Notes: a model not told the origin generated them from the letters alone. Counted from the first letter of the stretch, positions 12,873-26,480 are shown. The stretch: DNA of 64,000 nt from Bacillus sp. (in: firmicutes) (GCA_003560495.1 PWLM01000217.1:1-64000); one strand, 5' to 3'. Translations and numbers: made by a program.

Positions 12873-13931
12873 TCAGATTTTATCCCGCTTTTTCACTTCT
12901 TCATTGTCATATGCATCAATAATTTTCTGTACTAGAGAATGACGGACAACATCTGTTGACTGAAGATAAATAACAGAAATTCCATCAACTTTTTTCAAGG
13001 TCTGTAAAGCTGTTTTCAGGCCGGATTTTTTGCCGGCTGGAAGATCCACCTGCGTTAAATCACCGGTTATAACCATTTTGGAATCGAATCCGAGCCGGGT
13101 TAAAAACATCTTTATCTGCTCAGGAGTGGTGTTCTGTGCTTCATCCAGAATAACGAAAGCATCATCAAGCGTTCTTCCTCTCATATAGGCGAGCGGAGCA
13201 ATCTCTATCGTTCCCCGCTCAATCAGCCTTGCTGTATGCTCAGTCCCAAAGACATCGTGGAGCGCGTCGTAGAGAGGTCTGAGATAAGGATCAACCTTTT
13301 CTTTCAAGTCCCCGGGAAGAAAGCCGAGGCTTTCCCCCGCTTCTACAGCCGGCCGGGTAAGTACAATTCTCTGAACGTGCCCTTCTTTGAGCGCGTGCAC
13401 TGCAAGTACTACAGCGAGATAAGTCTTCCCTGTGCCGGCCGGACCGATTCCAAATACTACATCATTTTTACGAATGGAGGACACGTAGTGCCTCTGCCCT
13501 AACGTTTTAGCGAGTATCGGCTTTCCTTTTGCTGTAACTGTAATTTTATCATCGTACAGTTCGTTCATTTCACCGAGCATGTTTTCTTTAGCCAGCTGGG
13601 CCGCATATATTACGTCGCGCTCATGAATTCTTATTCCTTTGCGGATAAGCTGAAGCAGTGTAACCATTATATCTTCTATCTGATTTGCCTTTTCTTCTTC
13701 CGCCTGGACAATTATGTCCTGTCCCCGTGTTACAAGGGATATATTGTATGCTTCTTCCAGCCGGGAAAGATGTCTGTCGTTCGGGCCGAAAAGGGCCTGA
13801 ACTTCGTTTGCACTATCCGCTGGAATAGCTATCGTACGGTTCAATTCTGTCAATAGCCTCAGTCTCCTTAACTTTAAGAGATGTTTTCTGTAAACTACCT
13901 TTACTTTACCATTCCCACTAACGAGGTGCAA
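12873..13931 (-). CDS. phoH: PhoH family protein
   Basis: GPAGTGKTYLAV, ILDEAQNTTPEQIKMFLTRLG, TGDLTQVDLP; start may be internal. Confidence 0.94.
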   Translation of the reverse strand: MHLVSGNGKVKVVYRKHLLKLRRLRLLTELNRTIAIPADSANEVQALFGPNDRHLSRLEEAYNISLVTRGQDIIVQAEEEKANQIEDIMVTLLQLIRKGIRIHERDVIYAAQLAKENMLGEMNELYDDKITVTAKGKPILAKTLGQRHYVSSIRKNDVVFGIGPAGTGKTYLAVVLAVHALKEGHVQRIVLTRPAVEAGESLGFLPGDLKEKVDPYLRPLYDALHDVFGTEHTARLIERGTIEIAPLAYMRGRTLDDAFVILDEAQNTTPEQIKMFLTRLGFDSKMVITGDLTQVDLPAGKKSGLKTALQTLKKVDGISVIYLQSTDVVRHSLVQKIIDAYDNEEVKKRDKI

Positions 13932-14120
13932 AACGTTTTATAATTATATGTATTCCCGGAAGTTTATAAAAAGTAACGGTTCTTCTTTTTAATCCAGAAC
14001 AGTGGCCGCCGCTTTGAATCTCATCTGTCATTTCCTGCTTCAACTCAGAAAAAAGCGCCGGGACTTTAAAGTCACGACGCCTTTCCATCTTTTCAGATAA
14101 TCCTTTTTTATCCAAAAATA

Positions 14121-14639
14121 TTAACGGTGCTTTTTCTGCCTTGAACGCGGCTTTCCCAGCACTTCAGACCATACTACACCTTTAATGACATCCTGCTTCG
14201 AGATGTTTTTAAAGTCCAGATCTATTTTCTGGTTCGCCTGGCTGGTAATATCTCCTTTCACTATAGGGGAGTTTTCTATTTTCCCGGCAGACTCTTCTGC
14301 CAGGCGCTGCTTTTTCTTCGCTTTTTCATAATGCTCCTGAATAGCAGTCATAGATTTTGAAGACTCAGCCTCGGCAGGTGCATGTCTCTGCGGCTCCTGC
14401 TTTTTCGGTTCCTGTTTTGTCTCTTCCCGTTCGAAAAAGATATCTTTCCAGTCTACGTCAGGACGGCCTTCCCCGGGAGGACGCTGCGTTCTTCCTTGCT
14501 CCTGCTGCTGAGGTCGGGGGCGCTCCCTTGTTTCTTCCTGCTTCGAAGAGTTCCGGGACTGTATAAAACTGAAAATAGCAGCAAGAATAAGAAATAAAAG
14601 GAGCGGCGATTCCAACAAAAGGTTAATAAAACCTGTCAT
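14121..14639 (-). CDS. Hypothetical protein: N-terminal TM helix, disordered Q/E/P-rich linker, C-terminal conserved-looking ...IKGVVWSEVLGKPRSR
   Basis: Intact ORF in the gap between floA and phoH, same strand as its neighbours. Confidence 0.7.
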   Translation of the reverse strand: MTGFINLLLESPLLLFLILAAIFSFIQSRNSSKQEETRERPRPQQQEQGRTQRPPGEGRPDVDWKDIFFEREETKQEPKKQEPQRHAPAEAESSKSMTAIQEHYEKAKKKQRLAEESAGKIENSPIVKGDITSQANQKIDLDFKNISKQDVIKGVVWSEVLGKPRSRQKKHR

Positions 14640-14700
14640 ACTGATCGCTCCTCTCTACTCATCATAGCTTGGAAGTGCGGGACTGCTGGGAATCGTCATC

Positions 14701-15672
14701 CTATCCATCACCAGTCGCTTTACCGATAGAATCACGCATATCAGTGTCCGCTTTAATATTGTTGTAGTTCATATAGTCCATTACTCCAAGATTACCTTGT
14801 CGTAATGCTTCTGACATAGCCATAGGAACTTCAGCTTCAGCTTCCACAACTTTCGCACGCATTTCTTCAACGCGGGCTTTCATTTCCTGCTCCTGGGCTA
14901 CTGCCATCGCACGGCGTTCTTCAGCTTTTGCCTGGGCAATCTTCTTATCTGCCTCAGCCTGGTCAGTCTGAAGACCTGCTCCAATGTTTTTACCGATATC
15001 AATATCAGCAATATCGATGGATAAAATTTCAAATGCTGTTCCGGCATCCAAACCTTTTTTAAGTACAGTCTGGGAAATCATATCCGGATTTTCAAGGACT
15101 GCTGCGTGGCTGTTCGCAGAACCAATTGTCGATACAATACCTTCACCTACACGAGCAATAACCGTATCTTCACCTGCACCACCGACAAGGCGGTCAATGT
15201 TGGCACGGACTGTAATACGTGCTTTAGCTTTTACTTCAATTCCGTCCATTGCTACACCGGCAATAAACGGCGTTTCGATTACTTTCGGGTTAACACTCAT
15301 CTGTACTGCTTCCAGTACGTCCCGGCCGGCAAGGTCAATTGCTGCACATCGTTCGAATGTGAGCTCAATATTTGCACGCTGGGCGGCGATAAGCGCATTA
15401 ACTACGCGGTCCACGTTACCCCCGGCGAGATAGTGACCTTCCAGCTTATTTGTGCTGATGTCCAGGCCTGCTTTAACCGCCTTAATGAGCGGATTGACTA
15501 CACGATGTGGGATTACCCGGCGCAGCCGCATACCAACCAGCTGAAAAATTCCTACCTTTACGCCGGCTGCCCATGCAGAGATCCATAGTGCGACCGGTAC
15601 GAACGTAAATAATACGACGACCCCGATCACGATAATCCCCAGGATGATATACACCCCAATTTCATCTGGCAT
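14701..15672 (-). CDS. floA: Flotillin-like protein FloA
   Basis: [37 protein letters not shown]...; next to nfeD. Confidence 0.96.
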   Translation of the reverse strand: MPDEIGVYIILGIIVIGVVVLFTFVPVALWISAWAAGVKVGIFQLVGMRLRRVIPHRVVNPLIKAVKAGLDISTNKLEGHYLAGGNVDRVVNALIAAQRANIELTFERCAAIDLAGRDVLEAVQMSVNPKVIETPFIAGVAMDGIEVKAKARITVRANIDRLVGGAGEDTVIARVGEGIVSTIGSANSHAAVLENPDMISQTVLKKGLDAGTAFEILSIDIADIDIGKNIGAGLQTDQAEADKKIAQAKAEERRAMAVAQEQEMKARVEEMRAKVVEAEAEVPMAMSEALRQGNLGVMDYMNYNNIKADTDMRDSIGKATGDG

Positions 15673-17030
15673 TATTCATCTTCCTCCTTCTTTTTTGAAG
15701 TTTCATTTTCCGCTATTTCGCGGACAACAATTCTTGAGCCCGAAACGGAAATGACCTTTATTTTCCTACCTTGTTCAATATATCCTCCCTCAGACACTAC
15801 GTCAAGACGTTCCTCATTAATCAGAGCAGTTCCTGACGGACGAAGGGTAGTAAGAGCTTCTCCTGTACCCCCCTGAAGCTCACTGCGTGTTTCAGTGGAA
15901 ACATAGCCGAGTTCAGAAGATGTAGCATCTGTAAGGATAACCCGTTTCATAGGACCGGCACGGTCTGCGTACTTTATAAGCAGAGCCATTCCGGCAATGG
16001 TAACGAGCATGGCAATTACAAAGGATATAAGAATATTCACCGTTGAAAAAGAGCTGAGTACAAGACTTGCCAGCACCGCGCCGAGCCCAAGTATACCAAA
16101 GATACCGAAACTCGGCGAAAAAACTTCCAAAACGAGCAGTCCGGCTCCTACGATAAATAGAATAAGTGACTCGAGACCAGCAAAACCAGCTACGGTATGG
16201 CCGAAAAAGAATAAAAACAGAGCCGATGCCCCCATAATTCCCGGAATTCCAAACCCTGGTGAGTAAAGCTCCAGGATAAGTCCTAGTCCTCCAATAGACA
16301 GAAGAATCGGAATTACTACCGGATGAGTTACGAGACGGGCGATATTTTCTGCCAGGCTGAGTTCGAATTCTTCCTGGGAAGCTTCCTCAAGTCCTAAATA
16401 CTCCATTAATTCTTCCCGGTCGTCAACTACCGCTTCTGCATACCCTACCGAAAGTGCTTCTGAAGCAGTCAGTGTAAGAAGTTCTCCTTCTCCAACATCG
16501 AGATCTTCCAGCTCAATGGAGGGATCTGCCATTGCGAGAGCATACCGGGGATCCCGGTCATTTATTTCGGCCGCTGACCGCATGTTGCCGAGCCACGCCG
16601 ACTGTGCTTTATCGTCTGCCGCCTGTCCTGTCCCATCGATTACCTGAGCGGACCCCATTTCGGTACCCGGCTGCATGACGATTTCGTTCGCATTAAGCGA
16701 TATATAGGCACCGGCAGACATAGCTTCCCTTACAATGAAAGCTGTAGTGGGAATTTCCGTTTCCCGGACTATCTTAGCTATTTCTCCGGCTGCATCAACC
16801 CGGCCGCCGGGGGTGTTCATTTCAAATACAATGTGATCGACGTTTTCTTCTTCAGCAGTTTCCACTGCCCTTTTCATAAAAGCTTCCAGTCCACGTTCCA
16901 CAGTTTCCTCTACGGGAACAAAGAAGACAGTCTGCCCCTCTCCATCTTCCGCTTGGGATGGTGAAACCCAGATAAGAACAAATGCGACTGCCAGCAGCGC
17001 TGAATACAGGGCAATCCGAGTCAGTTTCAC
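15672..17030 (-). CDS. NfeD-like membrane protein with ClpP-class serine protease domain (YqeZ)
   Basis: [49 protein letters not shown] region, C-terminal NfeD OB domain. Confidence 0.93.
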   Translation of the reverse strand: MKLTRIALYSALLAVAFVLIWVSPSQAEDGEGQTVFFVPVEETVERGLEAFMKRAVETAEEENVDHIVFEMNTPGGRVDAAGEIAKIVRETEIPTTAFIVREAMSAGAYISLNANEIVMQPGTEMGSAQVIDGTGQAADDKAQSAWLGNMRSAAEINDRDPRYALAMADPSIELEDLDVGEGELLTLTASEALSVGYAEAVVDDREELMEYLGLEEASQEEFELSLAENIARLVTHPVVIPILLSIGGLGLILELYSPGFGIPGIMGASALFLFFFGHTVAGFAGLESLILFIVGAGLLVLEVFSPSFGIFGILGLGAVLASLVLSSFSTVNILISFVIAMLVTIAGMALLIKYADRAGPMKRVILTDATSSELGYVSTETRSELQGGTGEALTTLRPSGTALINEERLDVVSEGGYIEQGRKIKVISVSGSRIVVREIAENETSKKKEEDE

Positions 17031-17265
17031 TTTTCCGGCCTCCTCTCCTGTACCTATAGTTACAGTATAGCTTACGTTCGAAACCGGGGAAAGTTTCAGA
17101 GTTTATGTATACGAACCATTTTTTTCATGCTCTTTTCCTTTATTAGTAACGGTGCATTTTTTGAGCTGAAGAGTGTATACAGTAAACGTATCAGAATGAA
17201 AGCCGGTGCAGGTCACTATACTGAGATTCAAAAAGCCTGTCATACAAATTGACAGGCCTTCAGCC

Positions 17266-17297
17266 GGAAGCCGCCCTTATTATCCGGGGCGGCTTTT
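17266..17297 (-). terminator. Rho-independent-like hairpin downstream of the 17324-17644 gene
   Basis: GAAGCCGCCC-ttattatccg-GGGCGGCTTTTC inverted repeat. Confidence 0.6.
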
Positions 17298-17323
17298 CAT
17301 CCACAGGGAAATTCAATTTACTA

Positions 17324-17644
17324 TCAGGATTCGTAATACAGCTCTTCCAGCTGTTTTTTTGTTTTCGTGGAACCATACCTGTAGATTAAATGAAACAAGT
17401 CGTTTTCATCTTCTCCCAGTTCCATTTTTTCTTTCTCATCTTTTGTTTCATCAAATGGAGAACCGAATACCTGTTCAGGCATCACATCTCCACTCCGTAC
17501 TTCTGCCAGTTTGTCTTCCAGATTTCCTTTTTCTGCACTATCAATTTCTACCTCATAGTGGATGAGCTGGGTATCTGGGAGAATTGGAGATAATTCCACG
17601 TATGATCCACTTCTCCAGATTACAAAATGAGTTTCTTTAGTCAT
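17324..17644 (-). CDS. Hypothetical acidic protein (106 aa)
   Basis: Intact ORF with AGGAGGAATAT-type RBS before the ATG and a terminator-like hairpin downstream. Confidence 0.7.
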   Translation of the reverse strand: MTKETHFVIWRSGSYVELSPILPDTQLIHYEVEIDSAEKGNLEDKLAEVRSGDVMPEQVFGSPFDETKDEKEKMELGEDENDLFHLIYRYGSTKTKKQLEELYYES

Positions 17645-17950
17645 TTATATTCCTCCTTTAGCTTATTTTTCTATACCCTAATGTGAAATTCATTATTCAT
17701 CCGTATGCAAATTTCAGGCAGGAAATTACCGGAAACCGAGTCTGACCGGAAAACCGGCTTGAGAATTTAAATATTCCTTTATAACACTGTATAAAAAAGC
17801 TGTTTTGAACGTAAGTATTGTTTCATAAGAACATCTGCGGCTCTTCTGTACTAAAGGCAGTAAAGTTTCGCCCTATTAACAGCAGCGAACATCAATAGAA
17901 CGAAAAACAAAAAAAGCACAGGAACGTATCCCGTGCTTTCATTCGTTAAC

Positions 17951-18400
17951 TTATTTTAAAGACTGTTGAACGAGAGTCCTGACTGCTGTACCATCCGCTC
18001 TGCCTTTTACTTTCGGCATCACGGCTCCCATCACCCGGCCCATATCGGCCTTTGAGGAAGCACCGGTTTCTGCAATCGTCTCGTCGACAACCGCCTGCAG
18101 TTCCTTGTCGGACAACTGTTCAGGCATATAGTCTGCCAGTACAGAGATTTCCTGCTGTATTTTATCCACAAGATCTTCTCTTCCGGCTTTTTCGAACTCC
18201 TGGAGGGATTCGCGGCGCTGCTTCATTTCCCGATTCAACACAGTAAGCACTTCTTCATCAGATAGCTCGTGACCAGCGTTGATCGCTTCATTCTGAACAG
18301 AGCTTTTCACAGAACGGATAACGGTCAGGCGCTGCTTATCTTTCGCGCGCATGGCCTCTTTCATGTCCTGATTAAGCTTATCAAGAATCGATAAAGACAC
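17951..18400 (-). CDS. GatB/YqeY domain protein
   Basis: MSLSILDKLNQDMKEAMRAKDKQRLTVIRSVKSSVQNEAINAG; next to rpsU. Confidence 0.95.
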   Translation of the reverse strand: MSLSILDKLNQDMKEAMRAKDKQRLTVIRSVKSSVQNEAINAGHELSDEEVLTVLNREMKQRRESLQEFEKAGREDLVDKIQQEISVLADYMPEQLSDKELQAVVDETIAETGASSKADMGRVMGAVMPKVKGRADGTAVRTLVQQSLK

Positions 18401-18413
18401 GGCAACCCTCTCC

Positions 18414-18587
18414 TTAGAACTTACGCTTGCGAGCTGCTTCAGACTTTTTCTTGCGGCGAATACTAGGCTTTTCGTAGTGCTTGCGCTTTTTTACCTCCGC
18501 TAAAGTCCCTTCTTTAGACATCGTTTTCTTAAAACGACGAAGAGCAGTATCGAGATTTTCATTTTTGCGAACTCGTGTTTCTGCCAT
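18414..18587 (-). CDS. rpsU: 30S ribosomal protein S21 (start trimmed to [11 protein letters not shown])
   Basis: [41 protein letters not shown]. Confidence 0.97.
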   Translation of the reverse strand: MAETRVRKNENLDTALRRFKKTMSKEGTLAEVKKRKHYEKPSIRRKKKSEAARKRKF

Positions 18588-18683
18588 TCTGTATCCCTCC
18601 CTCCGGACAACCAGTAACACATACATTACTGCATGTATAGATAGATTATATAAGATTTACTCCTTCAGGTCAATATTGGATTT

Positions 18684-20021
18684 TTATGACAGTACTGAAA
18701 AGGCAGTTTCGTTTTCTGATTTCACAAAAATTCCTTCATTGAATGGATAGCCTGCCTTTGTTATCTTCACTTTTACAATTTCCCCGATAAACTGTTCCGG
18801 CAGATCCACTTTTACCTTCATATAGTTATCCGTATAACCTGTTAACAGACTTCTGTTTTCTTTGTCAGCTTCTTCCGGAATCATTTCCAGTACTTCTCCT
18901 TCAAATAGCGAGGCGTATTCTTTCGCCTGCTGATTCGACAATTCGATCAGGCTGCGCACTCTTGCGTGTTTACGATCGTCATCTACCTGATCGGTCATCC
19001 GTGCAGCCGGTGTACCTGTACGCTTCGAATAAGGGAAGACGTGAAGCTCTGAGAATCCGATATCTCTTACCGCATCGTATGTCTCCTGGAATTCTTCGTC
19101 CGTTTCACCTGGAAATCCAACGATAACATCGGAAGTTACTGCAAGGCCCGGGAGAGCTTCCTTCAGGCGGTCTACGCGCTCTTTATAAAATTCCATCGTG
19201 TATTTCCTGCGCATACGTTTTAACACTGTATCAGACCCCGACTGCATCGGTACATGAAGGTGTCTGACAATTTTATCCGAAGCATCAATCGCCTGAATTA
19301 CCTCATCTGTAATCTGGCTTCCTTCGATGGAAGAAATTCTGATTCGCTTAAGCCCTTCCACGTTTTCAAGTTCTTTAAGAAGCCGGGCGAGATTATAATC
19401 TTTCATATCTTCTCCGTATCCACCTGTATGGATACCTGTTAGAACAATTTCTTTGTAGCCTGCTTCCACGAGCTGCCGGGCCTGTTTCAATACTTCTTCC
19501 GGATCCCGTGAACGCAGCAGGCCTCTTGCCCATGGAATAATGCAGAATGTGCAGAAATTATTGCATCCCTCCTGTATTTTAAGGGAGGCACGGGTCCTGT
19601 CGGTAAAAGAAGGCACATCAAGCTCTTCATACACTCTCGTCTTCATGATATTGCCTACTCCGTTGATCGGTTCTCTCTCCTGCTGGAACTGCTCAATGTA
19701 GGGAAGCATTTTATGCCTGTCCTGAGTACCGACTACTATATCCACGCCGGGTACAGCCATTACTTCCGCTGGAGAAGTCTGGGCATAGCATCCTGTGACA
19801 CATATTACCGCCTCCGGATTTCTCCGAACAGCCCTCCGGATAACCTGCCGGCTCTTTTTGTCGCCTGTATTCGTCACTGTACACGTGTTGATGACATATA
19901 CATCCGCCGTCTGATCAAATTCTACTTTTTCGTAATTTTCTTTTTGAAACAGCTGCCATATCGCCTCTGTTTCATAATGGTTTACTTTGCACCCTAACGT
20001 ATGGAATGCTACTTTACGCAT
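18684..20021 (-). CDS. mtaB: tRNA (N6-threonylcarbamoyladenosine-C2) methylthiotransferase MtaB
   Basis: FHTLGCKVNHYETEA, radical-SAM CNNFCTFCIIPWARG, TRAM domain. Confidence 0.96.
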   Translation of the reverse strand: MRKVAFHTLGCKVNHYETEAIWQLFQKENYEKVEFDQTADVYVINTCTVTNTGDKKSRQVIRRAVRRNPEAVICVTGCYAQTSPAEVMAVPGVDIVVGTQDRHKMLPYIEQFQQEREPINGVGNIMKTRVYEELDVPSFTDRTRASLKIQEGCNNFCTFCIIPWARGLLRSRDPEEVLKQARQLVEAGYKEIVLTGIHTGGYGEDMKDYNLARLLKELENVEGLKRIRISSIEGSQITDEVIQAIDASDKIVRHLHVPMQSGSDTVLKRMRRKYTMEFYKERVDRLKEALPGLAVTSDVIVGFPGETDEEFQETYDAVRDIGFSELHVFPYSKRTGTPAARMTDQVDDDRKHARVRSLIELSNQQAKEYASLFEGEVLEMIPEEADKENRSLLTGYTDNYMKVKVDLPEQFIGEIVKVKITKAGYPFNEGIFVKSENETAFSVLS

Positions 20022-20027
20022 ACCTTT

Positions 20028-20774
20028 TCACCTCAATAATTCAAAATGGTAGGAAAGCACAGACAGTGCATACAGCGGTGCTGTTTCTGTACGGAGTATT
20101 CTCGGTCCAAAAGCACAGCTTATTCCTCCGGCTTTCTGAAGTGCCAGGACTTCTCTTTCACTCAGTCCGCCTTCTGGTCCAATTACTACCATCACCCGGT
20201 TTCCGGGTTCCATTGCTGAAAGCGTACTGTGTAAAGCAGAAGCCTCTCCCTGTTTCGCATCTTCTTCATAGGCGATCAGAACGAATTCTGTTTCCTCCGC
20301 CCTTTTTACGAGCTGTTCAAAGTCCTGCACAGGGAGAACAGAAGGGATTTTCTGACGGTGTGCCTGCTCCGCTGCTTCTTTAGCTATTTTCTGCCATCTG
20401 CCCTCTTTTTTACCTGCCTTTTTTTGATCCAGCTTCACGATCGATCTGTCTGCACGGAACGGAAGGAAAGCTTCTGCTCCAAGTTCTGTCCCTTTCTGAA
20501 GGACAGATTCCAGTTTGTCGCCTTTAGGAAGTCCTTGCGCTATCGTAACTTTTACCGGCAGTTCCACGGACGATGCTTCTTCTTTCAGCAGCATGACGGA
20601 AGAAGCCGGTTCTTTCTCCAGTTCTGCAAGGTAGCAGACCCCGTCCATCCGGCATACAATTAACTGGTCTCCCGGGCTCATTCTCATAACTTTAAGAGCG
20701 TGATGGGAGGATTCCTCGTCAAGCAGCGCCTTCTTCTCCTGAAACAGACTATTGTCCAAAAAATATCGCTGCAT
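20028..20774 (-). CDS. rsmE: 16S rRNA (uracil1498-N3)-methyltransferase
   Basis: QRYFLDN start, VVIGPEGGLSEREV, LGPRILRTETA-type motif. Confidence 0.96.
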   Translation of the reverse strand: MQRYFLDNSLFQEKKALLDEESSHHALKVMRMSPGDQLIVCRMDGVCYLAELEKEPASSVMLLKEEASSVELPVKVTIAQGLPKGDKLESVLQKGTELGAEAFLPFRADRSIVKLDQKKAGKKEGRWQKIAKEAAEQAHRQKIPSVLPVQDFEQLVKRAEETEFVLIAYEEDAKQGEASALHSTLSAMEPGNRVMVVIGPEGGLSEREVLALQKAGGISCAFGPRILRTETAPLYALSVLSYHFELLR

Positions 20775-20775
20775 G

Positions 20776-21729
20776 CTAAACCTCTTCCGGTCTGATGGCG
20801 GCTATGGCGATCCAGTCTTCCATTTCCGTGATTTCCTCAATATAAAAACCTGCCTGAGTAAGTGCTTCTTTCACCATTTCTCTTTTGCGCTGTATAATTC
20901 CAGATACGATGAGCTTACCACCCGGACGAAGTGCTGTATAGGCGTCTTCCGTCATGTTCACGATAACTTCAGCCAGAATATTGGCAGTGATCACATCATA
21001 TGTATCTTCAATGTGATCCAACAGATTGGCTTTCGTCACTTTTACCCTGTTTTCTACGTTGTTCCACTTCACGTTATCTGAAGCCGACTGTACGGCAACG
21101 TCGTCGAGATCGAGCGCTTCGATACTTTTCGCACCGAGCTTTGCAGCAGCTACTGCAAGCACCCCGGACCCTGTGCCGACGTCGATCATTCTGTCTCCAG
21201 GGATCAGATGTTTTTCCATCGCCTGAATACAGAGAACTGTCGTAGGGTGGGTCCCGGTGCCGAAGGCCATCCCGGGATCCAGTTCCACTACCAGTTCCTG
21301 ATTGGTAACAGGCTCATATTTTTCCCAGCTTGGGGAAATCGTAATACGCGAGCCTACCTTTACCGGCTTATAATATTTTTTCCAGGCGGTAGCCCAGTCT
21401 TCTTCATCCACTTCGCTGACAGAAACGAGATTCTTTCCGATATCAATACTGTAACGGCGAAGCTGGGTGATGGACTCCTTAATCTCTTTCACTGTTTCTC
21501 CGAGAAAGCTGTTTTCAGGGAGGTAGGCTTTAAGCAGCACTCCTTCTTCCGGATAATCCTCTGCCGATAAGTAGTATATCTCACCAAAAATGGACTCCCT
21601 GTCCCGGTAAAGATCCTCTCTATCTTCAATTACTACACCGCCCGCTCCGGCTTCGTGAAGAATATTACTGATAGGCTCCACAGCTTCCTGAGTCGTGTGA
21701 ATACAGATTTCAGACCATTTCATTTTCAT
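20776..21729 (-). CDS. prmA: Ribosomal protein L11 methyltransferase
   Basis: DPGMAFGTGTHPTTVLCIQAME, MIDVGTGSGVLAVAAAKLGA. Confidence 0.97.
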   Translation of the reverse strand: MKMKWSEICIHTTQEAVEPISNILHEAGAGGVVIEDREDLYRDRESIFGEIYYLSAEDYPEEGVLLKAYLPENSFLGETVKEIKESITQLRRYSIDIGKNLVSVSEVDEEDWATAWKKYYKPVKVGSRITISPSWEKYEPVTNQELVVELDPGMAFGTGTHPTTVLCIQAMEKHLIPGDRMIDVGTGSGVLAVAAAKLGAKSIEALDLDDVAVQSASDNVKWNNVENRVKVTKANLLDHIEDTYDVITANILAEVIVNMTEDAYTALRPGGKLIVSGIIQRKREMVKEALTQAGFYIEEITEMEDWIAIAAIRPEEV

Positions 21730-21749
21730 TCCAGCTCCCTGTTTTTAAT

Positions 21750-22874
21750 CTATTCCCCGAAGCTCTTAAAGGCTCTTTTTACTTTTGCAAAGAAATTCCG
21801 GCTTTGTTCGTCAGGCGCTTCTGTTCCGCTTTCTTCTGCAAAATCACGAAGCAGCTCTTTTTGTCTGTCGTTGAGTTTTTTAGGCGTAATAATCCTTACC
21901 TGGATATGCTGATCGCCCTGTCCCATTCCCCGGACATTCGGGGCTCCTTTTCCACGGAGACGGAAGTGTGTTCCTGTCTGCGTACCTGCAGGCACTTTCA
22001 CTTTTACTTTTCCTTCAAGTGTAGGCACCTCTATTTCATCGCCGAGAGCGGACTGGACGAACGTAATCGGCATTTCACAATGAATGTCGTCCCCTTCACG
22101 GTGGAAAAATTCATGTTCTTTTACATTAAATACAACATACAGATCTCCTGGAGGTCCTCCATTGACCCCCGGTTCTCCTTGTCCGGCTACGCGGATCTGC
22201 TGACCGGTATCCACTCCGGCAGGAATTTTGATATGAATTTTTTTCCGTTTTTTCACCTTACCGCGTCCGCCGCACGTACCGCACTTATCTTTTACCTGCT
22301 GGCCTGTTCCTTCACAGCGGTCACATACTCTCCGGTTGACTACCCGTCCGAAAGGTGTGTTCTGTTCTACATTCAGCTGCCCTGCGCCGCCGCACTGCCG
22401 GCATGTTTCAGGCTGGGTTCCGGGCTTCGCCCCACTTCCGTCACAGGTGGTACACTCTTCCTCCCTTGGGATTTCAATGTCTGTTTCTTTACCGAATACG
22501 GCTTCTTTGAATTCCAGTGTCATTGTGTACTGCAGATCAGATCCCTGCATCGGGGCGTTTGGATCACGGCGTCTGCCGCCTCCACCGAAAAACATATCGA
22601 ATATATCGCTGAAACCGCCGAAATCACCTGCTCCTGCTCCGCCGAATCCCTGGTTCGGATCTGTATGGCCGAACTGGTCGTAATGTGCCCTTTTGCTGCT
22701 GTCACTGAGCGTGTCATAGGCTTCCTTAACTTCCTTGAATTTCTCTTCTGCATCATCTTCTTTATTTACGTCCGGATGATACTTTCGTGCGAGTTTTCTG
22801 TATGCTTTTTTTATTTCCTGTTCTTCGGCATTTTTATCCACGCCGAGAACATCATAAAAATCTCGTTTACTCAT
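21750..22874 (-). CDS. dnaJ: Chaperone DnaJ
   Basis: J domain with HPD, four CxxCxGxG repeats. Confidence 0.98.
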   Translation of the reverse strand: MSKRDFYDVLGVDKNAEEQEIKKAYRKLARKYHPDVNKEDDAEEKFKEVKEAYDTLSDSSKRAHYDQFGHTDPNQGFGGAGAGDFGGFSDIFDMFFGGGGRRRDPNAPMQGSDLQYTMTLEFKEAVFGKETDIEIPREEECTTCDGSGAKPGTQPETCRQCGGAGQLNVEQNTPFGRVVNRRVCDRCEGTGQQVKDKCGTCGGRGKVKKRKKIHIKIPAGVDTGQQIRVAGQGEPGVNGGPPGDLYVVFNVKEHEFFHREGDDIHCEMPITFVQSALGDEIEVPTLEGKVKVKVPAGTQTGTHFRLRGKGAPNVRGMGQGDQHIQVRIITPKKLNDRQKELLRDFAEESGTEAPDEQSRNFFAKVKRAFKSFGE

Positions 22875-22995
22875 TTTTTACCACTCCCGACTTTTCTCCA
22901 TAACGAGTATCTTATCATCTGTCCGGTGGACAGTAAAGGTGCACTTCAGAGAAAAAAGTCAAAGCCAAGATGCCCTGACTTTGACTTTCTTTCTC

Positions 22996-25397
<2,402 letters not shown>

Positions 25398-25410
25398 CTC
25401 CTTCTACTAG

Positions 25411-26439
25411 TTAATTTTTATTTCTTCTATTCAATAATTCCGACATGTCCCGCGAAAAATATTCCATAAGGCTGATCACCCTTGGATATTCCATTCTTGT
25501 AGGACCGAGCAGACCAATGGTACCTACATACTTACCATCCAGCGTATAGGTCGCTGTAACGAGGCTTAAATCTTCAAACGGCTTGAAATCATTTTCTTCC
25601 CCTATCCTGATGGTGAGTCCCTGATCTTCGGACCGGATCAGCTTTGATACAAGAGCATCTTCTTCAAAAATATTCAGGAGGTTCCGTACTCTTTCGACAT
25701 CATTGAACTCAGGCTGACTTAAAATGTTTGTTTTGCCGCCATAATAAACCTTCTCCTGCTGATGATCCTGGAACACTTCCCGTAATGCCGTAAGCATCGT
25801 TTCGTACTTGGAAACGTATTTTTTAAATACGAATGCAATTTCCTGGGAAAGTTTTTGCTGAAGCTGGTAAATAGGCACGCCCCGCAGGCGGTCATTAAGA
25901 ATGTTCACTACTTTTTCCACATCTGATCCGGAAACATTTTCCGGGAAATAGACCGTCTGATTTTCTACATGACCTGAATCAGTCACGATAATGATAACTG
26001 CCTGGGTGGTGGAAATAGGAATAAGCTGAATCTGCTGCAGTTTCGATTCAAACACTTCCGGCCCAAGAACAATTGACGTATAGGAAGTCAGCTGGGACAG
26101 AATTTTAGCTGACTGCTGTATAACCTGTTCCGACTCCTGAAATTTTTCTGCCAGCTGGGAGCGGATGTCTGTCACGTCCCTGGAAGACAGCTGCGTAGGT
26201 GATAAAAGGTGATCTACGTAGTAGCGGTACCCCTTCTGGGAAGGAATTCGTCCGGCTGAGCTGTGGGGCTTTTCAAGAAAACCCATTTCCTCCAGGTCCG
26301 ACATTTCATTACGTATCGTTGCGGGACTGAAATTAATATCCTGACGCTTGGAAATCGTCCGGGATCCAACAGGCTCTGCATTCGTAATATAATCATCGAC
26401 AATCGCCTTTAATATATACAGCTGCCTTTCTGTTAACAT
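25411..26439 (-). CDS. hrcA: Heat-inducible transcription repressor HrcA (probable start MLTERQLYIL)
   Basis: LTERQLYILKAIVDDYITNAEPVGSRTISKRQDINFSPATIRNEMSDLEEMGFL. Confidence 0.97.
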   Translation of the reverse strand: MLTERQLYILKAIVDDYITNAEPVGSRTISKRQDINFSPATIRNEMSDLEEMGFLEKPHSSAGRIPSQKGYRYYVDHLLSPTQLSSRDVTDIRSQLAEKFQESEQVIQQSAKILSQLTSYTSIVLGPEVFESKLQQIQLIPISTTQAVIIIVTDSGHVENQTVYFPENVSGSDVEKVVNILNDRLRGVPIYQLQQKLSQEIAFVFKKYVSKYETMLTALREVFQDHQQEKVYYGGKTNILSQPEFNDVERVRNLLNIFEEDALVSKLIRSEDQGLTIRIGEENDFKPFEDLSLVTATYTLDGKYVGTIGLLGPTRMEYPRVISLMEYFSRDMSELLNRRNKN

Positions 26440-26453
26440 CATCATCCCTCCTG

Positions 26454-26480
26454 TTAGCACTCTTAATCAACGAGTGCTAA
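26454..26480 (-). promoter_or_regulatory. CIRCE operator
   Basis: Perfect TTAGCACTC-N9-GAGTGCTAA just upstream of hrcA. Confidence 0.97.

Noticed and set aside
13918-14115. 65-aa minus-strand ORF between phoH and the 14121 gene, considered as a yqfC remnant
   Set aside because: No resemblance to YqfC and overlaps a terminator-like hairpin (GCGCCGGGACTTTAAAGTCACGACGC); no convincing start signal.
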